From contig CACVBU010000789.1 of the NCBI GenBank assembly GCA_902728285.1, positions 214,481-278,480 on the forward strand: a DNA stretch of 64,000 nt, written 5' to 3'. A model generated the notes under the pieces. The model saw only the letters and a list, made by a program, of their open reading frames with translations. It made no database searches and was not told the DNA's origin. Positions 13,145 through 25,600 of this stretch are shown here, in pieces. This DNA comes from Clytia hemisphaerica. Lineage: Eukaryota > Cnidaria > Hydrozoa > Leptothecata > Clytiidae. Each line of letters starts with the position of its first letter. Position 1 is the first letter of the stretch. The position numbers and the translations under genes were made by a program.

Positions 13145-13428
13145 TATACTCTCGGGTACCTAATAGCCGGGGGGTTTGGAATAAGCAGGGGGGTTGGAAA
13201 AAATCTCAATATTTAATAAGCAGGGGGGGGGGTTGGAATAAAAATGTCCTGGGTGGAAAATGTTCGAAAAGGAGGCTGATACAGCAGAATTAGGGCAAAA
13301 GAGGTAACTTTCAAAAAAAATTTTCCCAAAAATCAATAAGCGGGCGGGTTGGAATAAGAATGTCCTGGGTGGAAAATTTTCGAAAAATTAATTAGCGCCC
13401 CCCCTGGCTATTAGGTACCCGAGTGTAT
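13145..13428. mobile_element. 284-bp G-rich inverted-repeat element
   Basis: The left end TATACTCTCGGGTACCTAAT and the right end ATTAGGTACCCGAGTGTA are inverted copies next to AGCC-GGGGGG / CCCCCC-GGCT. The interior repeats AATAAGCAGGGGGGTTGGAA-like units three to four times. Non-coding. Confidence 0.8.
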
Positions 13429-14767
13429 GGGGGGAACTGATATTTAGGGAAAGCAAAAAAGAAGGGGGGGGGAAACTAAAAAAACTGAAAAGTCATAGGG
13501 GGATTAAAGAGGGGGAGATTAAAAAAATCAAGAATTTGGGTTGGGCGAAGCGACCGTCGTTTGGAAAGAAGTAAAAACATGATGATAAAACCTTTTCACT
13601 GCTCAAGAACTGCACTGAACTGCACTCAGTGTTTTTTCCAAGCACCCAAATGCCCCCGTTAGACGGTGGCATTAAACTCAATAGCATACCGCAGTGAATC
13701 TAAAAATAGACATTGATTTTTCTGTTTGACCGAAATTCAATCCCATCACCCTTCGCGTTAACTACGCCTGCATGCAAATTACACTCAACTACAAAGAAAA
13801 AGTAATGACTTTCACGACTTTTTAATTAAGACGAAAAGGATTGTGGGATTGATTTTCGGTCAAGTGTTAAAAATAATAATTATGACGTCTGCATAACGGT
13901 GTGCTATTCAAATTGAGTTCAATGATAAATTCTATAAATTCATTCAATTTTAACCGTCTTAAAGTGCTAGTTAAGACAAAAATATGCTCAGCTTTCTGAA
14001 CCCCCCACCAGGCAGGGCTAGCCCTGGACCCACAGGGGGCTCAAGGCGCCCCCAGCCTCTGATATCGCGGCTTACGCCTTTGTTAAAAACTCAATTTGAA
14101 AGTAAAAACGGAGGCATTGCTTGGTGCTTGGAAAAATCCCTGGCACTGTAAGGGCCCGATTTTGAAAGCCAACTTTTTGGCAGCACATACTGTCATTTAG
14201 AAATTGAGTGCCCCTTGGATTTCTTTAAATAATAATATATCTGTTCTGTCATTTGTACAATATAAAAAAGAAATTTTGAGATTTTTAAATTTTTATTGGA
14301 AACTGAAAATAAACGGCCCACTGCTTTGCCATGTTTATGTAGATGGTCTGTCACTGCAGTATGCAACGACTTCCTTATTTTTTTTATTAGCTGCTCTGAC
14401 AAAGATTATCAGTCTTAGAAATTATGCATTCTGACTTTCAGACCATTTTCTGTATTCTATTGTTTCACATGTTATTATACACTCTTGACAGACTTCAGGA
14501 CTGTTCAAAATATCACAAGATAAGATTCATTTCAATTTTTCTTACCAACCAATATGCAGTAACAGCAATGATTGTCAAAATAGCAAAATAAACTCCAAGT
14601 AGAAGGGACTTTTTGGTTAGGTGGGTGGTCAAACAAAGTGAAATTACAATAAATAAAACTTTGAGTTAAGTAAATTTGATAATGTGTTGTTGAAGTGCAA
14701 ACCAGAGTTGGGATGATGAATACTGATTGAATTTTTAGATGTTTAATAAAAGTCGACTCAAGATTTG
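13429..14767. other. Intergenic region upstream of the first TALPID3 exon
   Basis: No domain-bearing frame was found. The true promoter and any 5' non-coding exon of TALPID3 may lie here, but no core promoter motif is convincing. Confidence 0.35.
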
Positions 14768-15004
14768 TTTTATTTCTATTTCTATTTGGTTGAGTTGCAG
14801 GAGGCTTTCAGGCCTATTTTTGCAACTATAGAAGCTTACAATGAGCGCCCCGTCATCACCTTGGACTGACTACCCAATTCCCCTCACATGGCATGGGTTG
14901 ACCCGGCCGAAAGTTCATTCACTTGCCAAGTGAACGGCTGCGAGTGGGAATTGAACCACAGGCGACAGCAACCAAGGTTAATGACCACTATACCACAGCG
15001 CCTT
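14768..15004 (-). mobile_element. tRNA-derived SINE, family A, copy 1
   Basis: Read on the minus strand it starts GCGCTGTGGTATAGTGGTCA (A box) and has GGTTCAATTCC as the B box (about 14,947-14,957). A shared body containing TTCACTTGGCAAGTGAA follows, then a tail of AAATAGAAATAG units. Copy 2 is at about 56,692-56,935 in the opposite orientation. Such elements are transcribed by RNA polymerase III and moved by a partner LINE. Confidence 0.9.
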
Positions 15005-15051
15005 TACTTTGACTTGTAATAAAATTGACCGTGAAATTTTCAAATTTATAG

Positions 15052-18000
15052 AATTTAAATGAAAGAATAGTTATGCTATCCGACATACTTACCATCACAG
15101 ATGGTGCAATTAATTCTGTCATAGTAAAAGATCAAGTTTTGGATGCAAATATTTCATCGACATCCAATACTGATTCTTTGAACTCTCAAATAAAGGTAAA
15201 TATGTGTGAAGAATTGGTTACCATTAATTGTTTAGAATGGATTAATAAACTTTATGGGGAATTCCTTTGGAATAATTGATATAATTATGATATAATTACG
15301 ATCTGCAGCAGAAACTTAATAAAGGTATTCAAGAGTGTAATATTACCAAATAGACAAAACAGAAAATGAACATGAAAAATGACTAAGGTTACTTACATAA
15401 GTGTTGGGCAGCGTATGTAAACTATTTAGTTTCATTTATTTTTCCTTGTTATAGAATGTCAGTACAGATGGCAGCTCAAAAGAAATTGAAAAAGAAAGTG
15501 AATCGTTAAATTCTTTACGATCTTCCCTGGACTTCGAAAATCCCAACAGAAAGCTACTACCTATTGCTCCAATTGGTATATTTTCCTTATTATTTTGTTT
15601 GATATCAGAGTATACTATGTACAGTGTATGTTTCCTGAGACAAGCATGAAAATTTCATCATATGAATTAATCCAACCAAAGGCAAATTTTATATTAAAGC
15701 AAGAGTTTAAAATATTTTGAGACTCTTTAACTGTAATTCTAATGTCATCTGATGCCATGAGTATTATTTTTATTTTCAGATAATGTTAAAAGCAAAGTGC
15801 TAGTTGTTGAAAAGGACATGATGCAGGTAACTTATTATTATTCTCCTCTTTTCTTTCAGTTTTATTCCACTGATAATGTTTCTGAGTCAGAACCATTCTT
15901 AAAATGCCAGAATATCAGCGTTTTTTCAATTTCTACGCAGGTACCTCGGAAATCAAACGATACACCGTGTTTCAAAGGGATTGCTTTCAACACAAAAACA
16001 TTCCATATACCTGATGGTTAGTTTAGATTGGTCAATTTTTCAAATTCTGGTTAATCAAATCAACTTTTTCCTAGCTTCAATCACTAATTCTAAGGGGGTG
16101 GTTACACGTACAGTTTGCCAAAGTGAAGTGAAGTGAAATCACTTCGGTCAATACACATACCTCAAATGTGCAGTGAAGTGAAACTCTGAAGTAATTTCAG
16201 TTCGGCGTGAAAAAAGCAAAAATCAATGTGTAACTCAGAATATTGTAAATTGAACAGAAACCCTATTTCTAATTTTTGATTGGGATTATTAATTTTCATC
16301 ATTCTTTCGTTAAAAAAGTGCTTTAGTTCACTTTCTTCATAGATTTAGAGCCTTTGAAACATAAAAATATCGATTTTAATTTTTACCTTTTTTTTTTTTT
16401 TTTTTTTTCATCATTAATTTCTTGATCTCCAAAAGTATATTGGTTCTTCTTACAAGAAATTGAAATATTTTATGTTTATGTAATGTATATAAAATTCTAC
16501 GATTCAAACTGATACGAAGTGGACAGCTATGTCAGTAATGGAAGCTTGGCTACATAGTATTGAAATAGTAAATCAATGGGCAACCTAATATAGAAGACGC
16601 TGAAAGATAGGTTCGTCGGATAAGATGCCTGATACCTGAAGTGAGGGTGAAGTGAAGGCGACGTGTAAACAACCTGAAGTAAAGTGAAGTCTTGCTTCGC
16701 CTGCGTGTAACCAGCCCCTAATATCAACTATCAAGACCTTTAGGTTTTCTTAAAACTTAAAACTCCATAGCTGATGTAAGCATTCAGCAAAATGTAAGCA
16801 TAGTAGTATGAAAAGGGTTGTCTTTGTGAGAAATAAAAATTATTTATCTTGTTAACTAGATAATGATGTCATTGCGGAGAGGTACAGCACAGGTGCCAAG
16901 AAAAGGTTAATTGGAGAAAAAATGAAATCCAAGTAATTTTTATAAAATAACTATAACAGCTCGTTAATTTTTAAACCCTTTCTTGAGAGCTGCTTTTATC
17001 CTGTGGATGGGAGAGCTTGACTAGTATCTCTGACTATAATTTAGATCCAAATAAAATGCGATTCCATCACACTATAATTTTCTGTTATAGTAGGGGGCCG
17101 AAGCCTTGGGTTCCATGACATCTTTTCTACAACCTAGCCGGCTGTATTTCTTTGTGTGTTTTAGTCAGAGAGTTGTTGTAATACAATTTTTTGCTCAGAA
17201 CTTCATGCTCTATCAGATGGTACCAATCATTTTCGTTTATTTTGACTTTTGAAAATAAGCTTTTTCTCTACCCCTTATTTTCCCTTGCAGTTTTGCCTAT
17301 GGCGTCACTATTTTGGTCATAAAAAGTTTTCCCGGGCCTAATCCGCGTCCTCCCTCTCAAAAATATCTTGTAATATACTGTTCTTTGGAATAGACTAAAA
17401 GTGGCTAGGTCGTAGAAAAGATGTCACAGAACCCAAGGCTTGGCCCCCTACTATTAATATCCCCAATAGAATTGACCTATAATGAGAGCATTTTTGTTTG
17501 TGTATTTGAATGTTTGTGTGTTTAATTTTAGGAAAAGCGCTTCTTACAAACACCCAAAGATAGTTGAACCAACCATTATCAATTCAAAGAAACAAAGGGA
17601 CACACCAAAAAGTCAAGATAATTCTTCTTCACCAGAACATGAAACAAAGAACCCTCTAGCCCCTTATCTGCAGGTAAGTAGCATTTCAGATTACCAGTTA
17701 AGATAGAGAGAGTATATCAGCATGCTACTCTAACACCCTGCCTGGGAGAGATCGAGATTCAAACACAGTCTGACATTGCCAGTCTGTGATTTAAACCTTG
17801 ACACTAAATCAGCAGAATGTTAGTGAGGTGCACAGTAATAGCCTAACCAGATGGCGAATCCATCTACATTTGCGATTTTGAGCTCTGCTAAGCCTTTGAC
17901 ACTACTTTGAGAGAGAGAGTGATATATCAGTGAAGGTAGAGAGAGTCCGTCATCCTGACAGGAAGTGATCCTATCTTACTGTTTAGTGCTGGTATCAACA

Positions 18001-19631
18001 ATATTTCATTTTGCCAAATTTTTGACATTCAAGATTAAAGGAACCCTTTTTCCAGACGAATGAAAAGGCTATTTCTAATTTTATCAATGTTTTCTCAGTT
18101 GCAGGATGTTTTGGAGAATAAAATAGCCAGTCTGGTATCTACCTTGAAATATGCCGATTCTGCAGAAAAGGAATTTTTGAAGAACAAAGCTTTGGACATG
18201 AATTCAAAGGATGATGCAATGCTGGAGGCGTTGAACTCTGTTGCTCACAATCTGAAGGAGATGAAGATGAACGTATGCTGTAATGTAAGAACCATATTAT
18301 ATTATTTTTCTTGACCTTTTAAAAAGGGATTTAGCCAAGCTATATTGCGACTGTTGGCCTGAAGATTCCCCAATGGGATATCGAGAGGAAAGTTTCATGA
18401 TATTTTACTATTGTCTACTTCGAAATTTAATCAACATATATTGTTACAAAGATGTTGAATTGAATTTATATAATTTTTCCTTTTGAATATTAAACAATTG
18501 CCTTAAAAGATATCCTTATCATTTTGGACAAAACTGTTTAGAAATTATTTTCCCAGAACCATTGGCCAAACGATCTGATTCTAAGCGTAACACCCCAGAT
18601 ATTTCTCAGGCACACATTTAAACCTAAATCTCAGATCTTGTCACACCTTTACTTTAGTTTCCACCAGCAAACAGTCTCTTGACATTTCGAATCTGCAAAT
18701 AGCTTCTTTTACCAATGGCGAACAAGTGATAAATCTAAACACCCATTTAGAGGCGAGTCTGATTGGTTTCAATGTATATTTGATAGTGAAAAGAATAACC
18801 AGAAGCGTCATTTTTTTGTAGTGAAGGTCGAATATATAGTTTTTATTTAGAAACATGGTTATTCTTTTCACCATTAAATTATTGGCCCAAGGAAACATCT
18901 TTTTATGAATGTTTGACATTCAAATTTTTAGCACACAAAGAAAGACATGGTGAAATCACCAAAGAACAGCCCTGTCAATATCAACAAGCCACCAACTCGA
19001 TCCAAATCTTCTCCACTATCATCAACTGTACAGAAAGGAACTAAACCACTCGCCAATAAAACATCTAAATCAACACTTCATCATCAAGATGTATTACAGA
19101 CACCAATTCCACGTCGGAGACCACCAGAACCTTTCTCTAACAGATCTAACAATAACCTTGATAACAAACCCAGTGGCCCACGTATCAGTCAAAAGGGTAA
19201 GCAGCTAATTAATTTCAAGATAACTCTCTTTTTCAACTCCCTCCCCCTTCCCCAACTACACACCTGTGTTGTGAGATCATTTTGGAAATTTTTACTAAGT
19301 AATTAACAGATTTTTAAGATACTAAGAGGCGCTTTTTTGCTATAACGTTTTTTGCAGATGGCCTTCCTGTCCTGATGGAATGTTTGAGTCTATTGAAGTT
19401 ACTGCTACAGGGAAATGCCTATATAATTTATAGCTTAAAATCGACAGCTCCTAGACTTTATAAAGTTTCAAACTTATCTTTCATAATTTTAGGTTATGCA
19501 CTTCTACACGAGATCTTGGGAGAGAACGAAACAACTCGAAGTAACAACAGCAGTAAAGAGCGAGTAGTTTCCCCGTCACCACCAAAGTCATCGGTTAGAC
19601 CCTCTTTCACTCACCTATCATCGTCTAAAAG
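15052..19631 (+). CDS. TALPID3: TALPID3, 5' exon block (nine exons)
   Basis: Exons are 15052-15195, 15455-15575, 15780-15826, 15941-16016, 16860-16932, 17532-17673, 18099-18272, 18932-19196 and 19493-19631. Each is bounded by AG and GT, and phases run 0,1,0,1,2,0,0,1,2 at their ends. The first exon may begin at an acceptor (ATAG at 15,048-15,051) or hold the start codon at 15,073. The reading is Ser/Asn-rich and probably disordered, except for 18,099-18,272. Introns here contain two inverted-repeat elements (16,092-16,722 and 17,087-17,454). Confidence 0.8.
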
Positions 19632-22600
19632 GTATGGCTTTTTTATTGTCTTTTGATGTTTTTTATACTTTTTTTGTTAAATTTGTATTTCGTGGAGCTA
19701 ATTATCGCGGTAGACATCCAAAAAACAAAAATTTAGCTGTCGTGAAAATTTACCTTTGTGTAAACAGTCCTTTCATAAATAACGTTACGAATAAGAATTG
19801 CCTCGTTTTGAAACAATATGTAACGACACGATGCAAGGTGTAAGACTTTTTCTTGTAACAGAAATTTCAAAAGATTTACCTCATAAAGAACTGAGGTAAG
19901 TGTTGTTACATGACGTAGGTAATTATTATGAAAGATCTTACGCAGTAAACCTGCTTTCACCGTCAATACAATGCAACATTAAAGAATATTCCTTTCTTTA
20001 TATCATTTGACAAGATTTACAAATCCAGATCCATCCAGATTCTAAAGCTTTTCCATTAACCAGGAATTTGTTATTTTCGTGCTTTGGAATTCTCTTTGCT
20101 AAATTGACTTGGTACGATATTAGTGCCTTTATAGGAACGTGTCATTGTAAGTTTGTATCGTGAGAGAATTAGTCTTGTTTTTATAACATGTTTCATTTCG
20201 ACTTTGTACGTATTCTGTTACGTTAAAAAAATTAGTGAATCTGAATTTAGTTGTCAAGAGCCTTTTTAGTTATCAGATATTGTAGCATGTGCATCAAATC
20301 CACCAGTAGCTGTCTTTAGATGATATATATTGTCTTTAAGTCATGTAACAGGTACAAAACTCCCAAGTGAGTGACATGGTTTAAAATTTTGATCCCTACT
20401 TTTTTTAAAGAACTTCACAGAGTTTTTAAGCCTGTGGACGCGTTTTTAACTTTCTGGGTTTAAAGCCTAAATGAGTATTTTGGTCTATTAATTTCAAAAG
20501 AAACTGCATGTTTTAGAGTGTTCTTATAATACTTTGTTCTTATAAAAACAACATGTTTGCATTACTGAATGTTTCGCTTTCGTTCAATGAAATAAATTCG
20601 ATAAATTGTACAACCTTTTACTATCTCGGTGACGTCATAACGCAGTTTATTATGGTCGTCAAATAACAACATTACAGTAGGTTATTTTGTGAAAATTTAT
20701 TTCTCTCTTTTGATCGAGAGTTCTATTTAATTCTAGGCTGAGTGATTGACAATCTTATTTGATCTTTGATTGTCAATGTTTTATTTGCATGTTAGCAAGA
20801 GAAATCAGAAAGGTTGACGCCCACTGTGCTATGACGTAGAATGTCATTTTCTTTGTTTAACGGCCGTGAGTCTTGTTAGATAGGGGTATCCAAGCTTATT
20901 AATCATCTAGCGTATACAGTGTTGTGACTTTCGACCATGATGAATATAACTCTAAAATTTAGCATCGAAATTCAAAAACCTTTTGGGATCACATTCTTTT
21001 ACCTTTTGAATCTTTACAGCGTGTTTTTCTCAGACCGATATCTCATTTCCAACTTGTATTATTTTACAATGTGATTTCTCTGTAAATTAGCTGTTTTATT
21101 GATCAAACCTATTGCGTGATATTTCCAATCAGTCTTTCTCAGATTTCTTGGACCAGACAAAAACATAAAATTGTCATTCAATTGAGTGATTTTCCTGGGA
21201 AATGCGCTGGGCACAAATGTATTAATTCTTATAAGAATCAGTAATTTTTTGCCAAGGCTCGTCTGTGCGTATTTAAAGGCACTAAAACGAGCCTGTTCTT
21301 GTAAATTTTCATTATTAGAGCCTTAATTTAAAGTTGTATTTTGACTGTTATCCAACTGTCAACCCTTTGACCTGAGATTGACATTTTTATCTTTGCATAT
21401 CCAGCATCAGCATAAAAATTGAGCTGAGCAAGGTCTTTTTTATCGAAAGAGGAGAGAAGACGTGTATTTTACATAACTCTCATACTGTAGTTCAAGGTTT
21501 GACATGATCCTGTTATCTCTTTGTGTTTATATATCAAACACTCTTAAAAGAGGAGTTTGGTTTTAAATAACTTTGTTGTTTGTGAAGATAATGGATGACT
21601 CATCCTCAGACCTCTTGGATAAATGATGATGACATGAACGATTACTAGTAATTTTTTTGAGATATAATTTCTTGCACTTATTGCGTAATCCTTGTATGAG
21701 GCGGTTGATAGCTATGAAACTTGATGATTTTTACTTGTCATCATATCCTATTGAAAGGGAAGAGAGAGGGGGTGGTCGATCATACAAAATTGTTTTATTT
21801 GCCCATATTGTGATGACCGACAGTAAAAGTTAATCCTTATGTTTTATTGTTTTGGGTTAGCGAGGCAAATGATATGTTTTAACCACCCAGGCTACTCGGT
21901 GTAAAATGTGTTACCAGATCAACAGGTGTGTCATCGTCCTTTTTCATAAGAACTGAGTGAGTTTAAAAGAATCAAATCATTTTGTGGCAAAAGGTCGTGT
22001 AAAATATTTTTTATTTTAAGGAAATGAGAGTCAAAAATGTCAAAAAATAAGAACAATTTAAGAACAAAGCCGAGCTTGGAATGACTAAATTTTAGGCAAA
22101 GATAAGAATATCTTTAGGCTCAAAGTGCCAAAAAAATAAGAATATTACAAATTTACCTTTTCTTCTAAAAAATAGAGTGTACTGTTTGATCAAAAATTCG
22201 ATTAATTGAAAGTCATATTCTTCCTGGAAAAGTAATCTCTATTTGAAAAAAAACTGTATTTTTCTGTGAATCCTGATGGTTGGTAATAAAGATTTGTAGT
22301 CAAAAATAAAAAAAATGAGAATTTTAGAAATAAGTCATTATTTATCTGCTGCTATTATGTTTGGGAAATCACGTGACCAACTCTGATGACGATTCCAATA
22401 AAATTCTCACATTTCTACCTCAAGCTTTAAACATTTACCGCAAGCTCGCACATGAATGAAATGGACTTTAGTAAATGACAAAAATTCATACTTTCATCAT
22501 AGAAAGAGTATATATATGGGTGATATTTTGGTCGACTTTAAACCTTCTTATCTCTTCTTACAATTTTCTTGATAAAATATTTGCAAATGAGTAACGCGCA

Positions 22601-25600
22601 ACATCAGACAAAGTCTTACAAAAAAGTTGTTTAGCATGCTGACAAGTCTTGACATCATTTAATCTCCTCTATCATTTTATTGTTTTCGCTCGAACAAAAA
22701 CACGACCATATAAGGTGATGATTTTTTCATAACAAAATATTCAAAGGTTCTCAGTAAAAAGTGCAAAACATAACGGCGGAGGCTTTTGTCGGATATTTTC
22801 AGCAAATAACCAACAAAATATTTTGCGATAATGAATCTTTAAGTAAAGACTAGAGGGTAAATTTATTTATATCACGTGGGTATGTCACATTATACGGGAC
22901 AACCAATTACAAAGAATCTTTATTGTTGTCATGATGACCTACACACACTTAAAGACCTCAAAAATACTCTATAAATACTTTTGAGATGATTTATATCCGA
23001 AGGAGTTGGCTTATCAATCTCACGTTGTGATCATAAAAATGCTTAAGGTGCAAATGCCATTCCTATTTAATTGTAAATGAAACTAATTCAAATTCTATTT
23101 TAGATGACTTTAAAGCTTCCCTATTCATTTTTTTGTCGTTAAATTCACTCACTCGGTCATTCATTCGTTCGTTCTCTCAATATATCGATCGTCCATCCTT
23201 TGATTCGCGAACAATCGCAAATACGTGTTCGTTCGTTCGTTCGTTCGTTCGTTCGTTCGTTCGTTCGTTCGTTCGTTCGTTCGTTCGTTCGTTCGTTCGT
23301 TCGTTCGGTCGTTCGTCGTTCGTTCGTTCGTTCGTTCGTTCGTTCGTTCGTTCGTTCGTTCGTTCGTTCGTTCGTTCGTTCGTTCGTTCGTTCGTTCGTT
23401 CGTTCGTTCGTTCGTTCGTTCGTTCGTTCGTTTGTTCGATCATTCCCTCTTTCACTCATTTATTCATTCATTTGCTCATTCATCCATTAATTCATTCATT
23501 TGCTCATTTGCTCATTTCATCTGATGACGCAACATGCACATAACGGAAAGATTCTCTGTTCATTCAAAAAAACGAGAGAGGCACACCTTTCCAACTCATC
23601 AAATGACAAAGCGTATGACCGAAAAAGAGAAAAAGAGAAAAGACCCATTAAGTGTTTGTTTCCGAAATCCTATTATAATCGGTCAATCTCGTAAGCGGAA
23701 CCTTTAATATCAACGGAAGCGTCATTCCTCAGAAATAGTAGCCCTTCATCGGAAAACGAACTTGCAATCAGAGAATCTTATTCCAGTTTTTGATTTAAGA
23801 ACATCAAGTTTTCATTTTTATGAATTTCCAAAAATGTTCTACTCCGCACTAATTCTTGTATACAGTATTTTAATCATGCTAAAATATATAGGACTTTAAA
23901 CTATTTTGTACTTGGCTCATGCATGACTCTGGTAAACAATGTACATATTCGAATATCCTTAAATACAAAATGCTTCAGTTCTTATAATGAGGAAAAGACG
24001 GGTACTAGAATTGGAGTAATTTTTTTATGATTCTTGATATGCGTAAGTCAAGATGACGTCATATTTTCAACGGAAGCATCCGAAAAAAGCCGGATTTTGA
24101 CCTCCGTGTTTCTATTTTTAGTAACAGAGAGAGGTCAAATCCCGGATTTTTTCGGGTGTTTCCGCTACAAAAATGACTTACGCATATCAAGAATTGGAGT
24201 AATTTTTTGATGATTCTGGCAGAACATCATTCCATAAGTATTTTGCATCATCTAATTAAATATATTACCATTGCGTAATGTCTCTTTTGTTTTTTCGCTT
24301 CTCTTATTTCCTGCAATCGTTTGTTCAAAACAATTGTTCATGTATATATTCACTTGTTGGCTCAAAAGAAAGCAAATTGTCTCTTTGTTTATTGCATGAC
24401 ATTATAAAACTCGCCTGTCTATTGTCATCATAAATTACCGCATGTCAACTTAAACGCTCCCCAAGGGAATCACCCTTATTAATGATCAATCATTCCACAC
24501 GTCAATCTGCACCGAGTTGACTTGTATAATAAAACACTTGTTTTGATAGTTAGCTTTCATACTAAATACACATGTCAAATGGATTTTTACAACATTATTT
24601 CATACGAAACTAATCTGAATATAAATACGCGTAACCGATTTTCAAACTTATGAAAATTTAATCCCAGTTTTAAAAGTGCTGAATGTGGAGGGATTCGGTT
24701 GTTTGAACAATAAAGTAGTGTCATTTCAATTACGAGGGGTTTTATCTAAAGAATCCTACATTTACTAAGTATAGACAAAAAGAACGACAAATTTCATAAA
24801 GAACGACAAATTTCACCAGTTATAAACCCGACCGAAAGTGACTGTACCACACTTACACGTTTTTTTTATTAGAACCCAGTTTATAAGAACATTGAGGCTG
24901 AAATTCGTCGAAAAATTAAAAACATCTTAACAACATGCCCAGCCTTAAAGTCTATTCACGATAAGTGTGCACTCTTTTTTCTTCTACCTATAACTTTTGA
25001 AGGGATTCTTCAATCTTTATAAATTTGGTATCATTGGAAAGATATTTGTGAGTGGAACAATTTGAAATAAAAAAATCTTTAAAAAAATTCTAAAAATGAA
25101 GATGAAAATGAAGAAGAAAAAAATTAAGATCTTGTAGAAAAGTGCTATAACTTTCATTTTCACTGGAGAGATTTTTTGATCTTAGGAGATCATCACTGTG
25201 AAAAAATTTCATTAAAATATTTATTCAATATAAAGTTATGATACAAAGTTAATAAGTGATTGACCCCAAAAAACAGCAAAAAACTGCAGAAAACAGCGTT
25301 TTTAGACGTCAATCAGCTTATAACTTTGTTTGATATCTTTTGACTGAATGATTATTTTTGAGAATTTTTTTCACAGTGATGACTTTCGATGATTAAGGAT
25401 TTACTTCAGTGAAAATGATAGTTATAGCACTTTTCTACAAGATCTTCATTTTTTTCTTTTTCATTTTCATCTTCATTTTTATAATCTTTTTAAAGTTTTT
25501 TTTATTTCAAATTGTTCCACTCACTAATATCTTTCCAATGATACCAAATTCATAAAGATTGAAGAATTCCTTCAAAAGTTATAGGTAAATGAAAAAAGAG

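Noticed and set aside
19341-19656. Alternative TALPID3 exon starting at the TTTTTTGCAG acceptor near 19,357
   Set aside because: The frame after that acceptor stops within a few codons; the TTTTAG acceptor at 19,491-19,492 gives the frame matching vertebrate LLEQIL.
23133-23543. Long open frames with Ser-Phe-Val-Arg or Thr-Asn-Glu-Arg repeats on both strands
   Set aside because: They are direct translations of the TTCG microsatellite, open in several frames, with no start context or domain.
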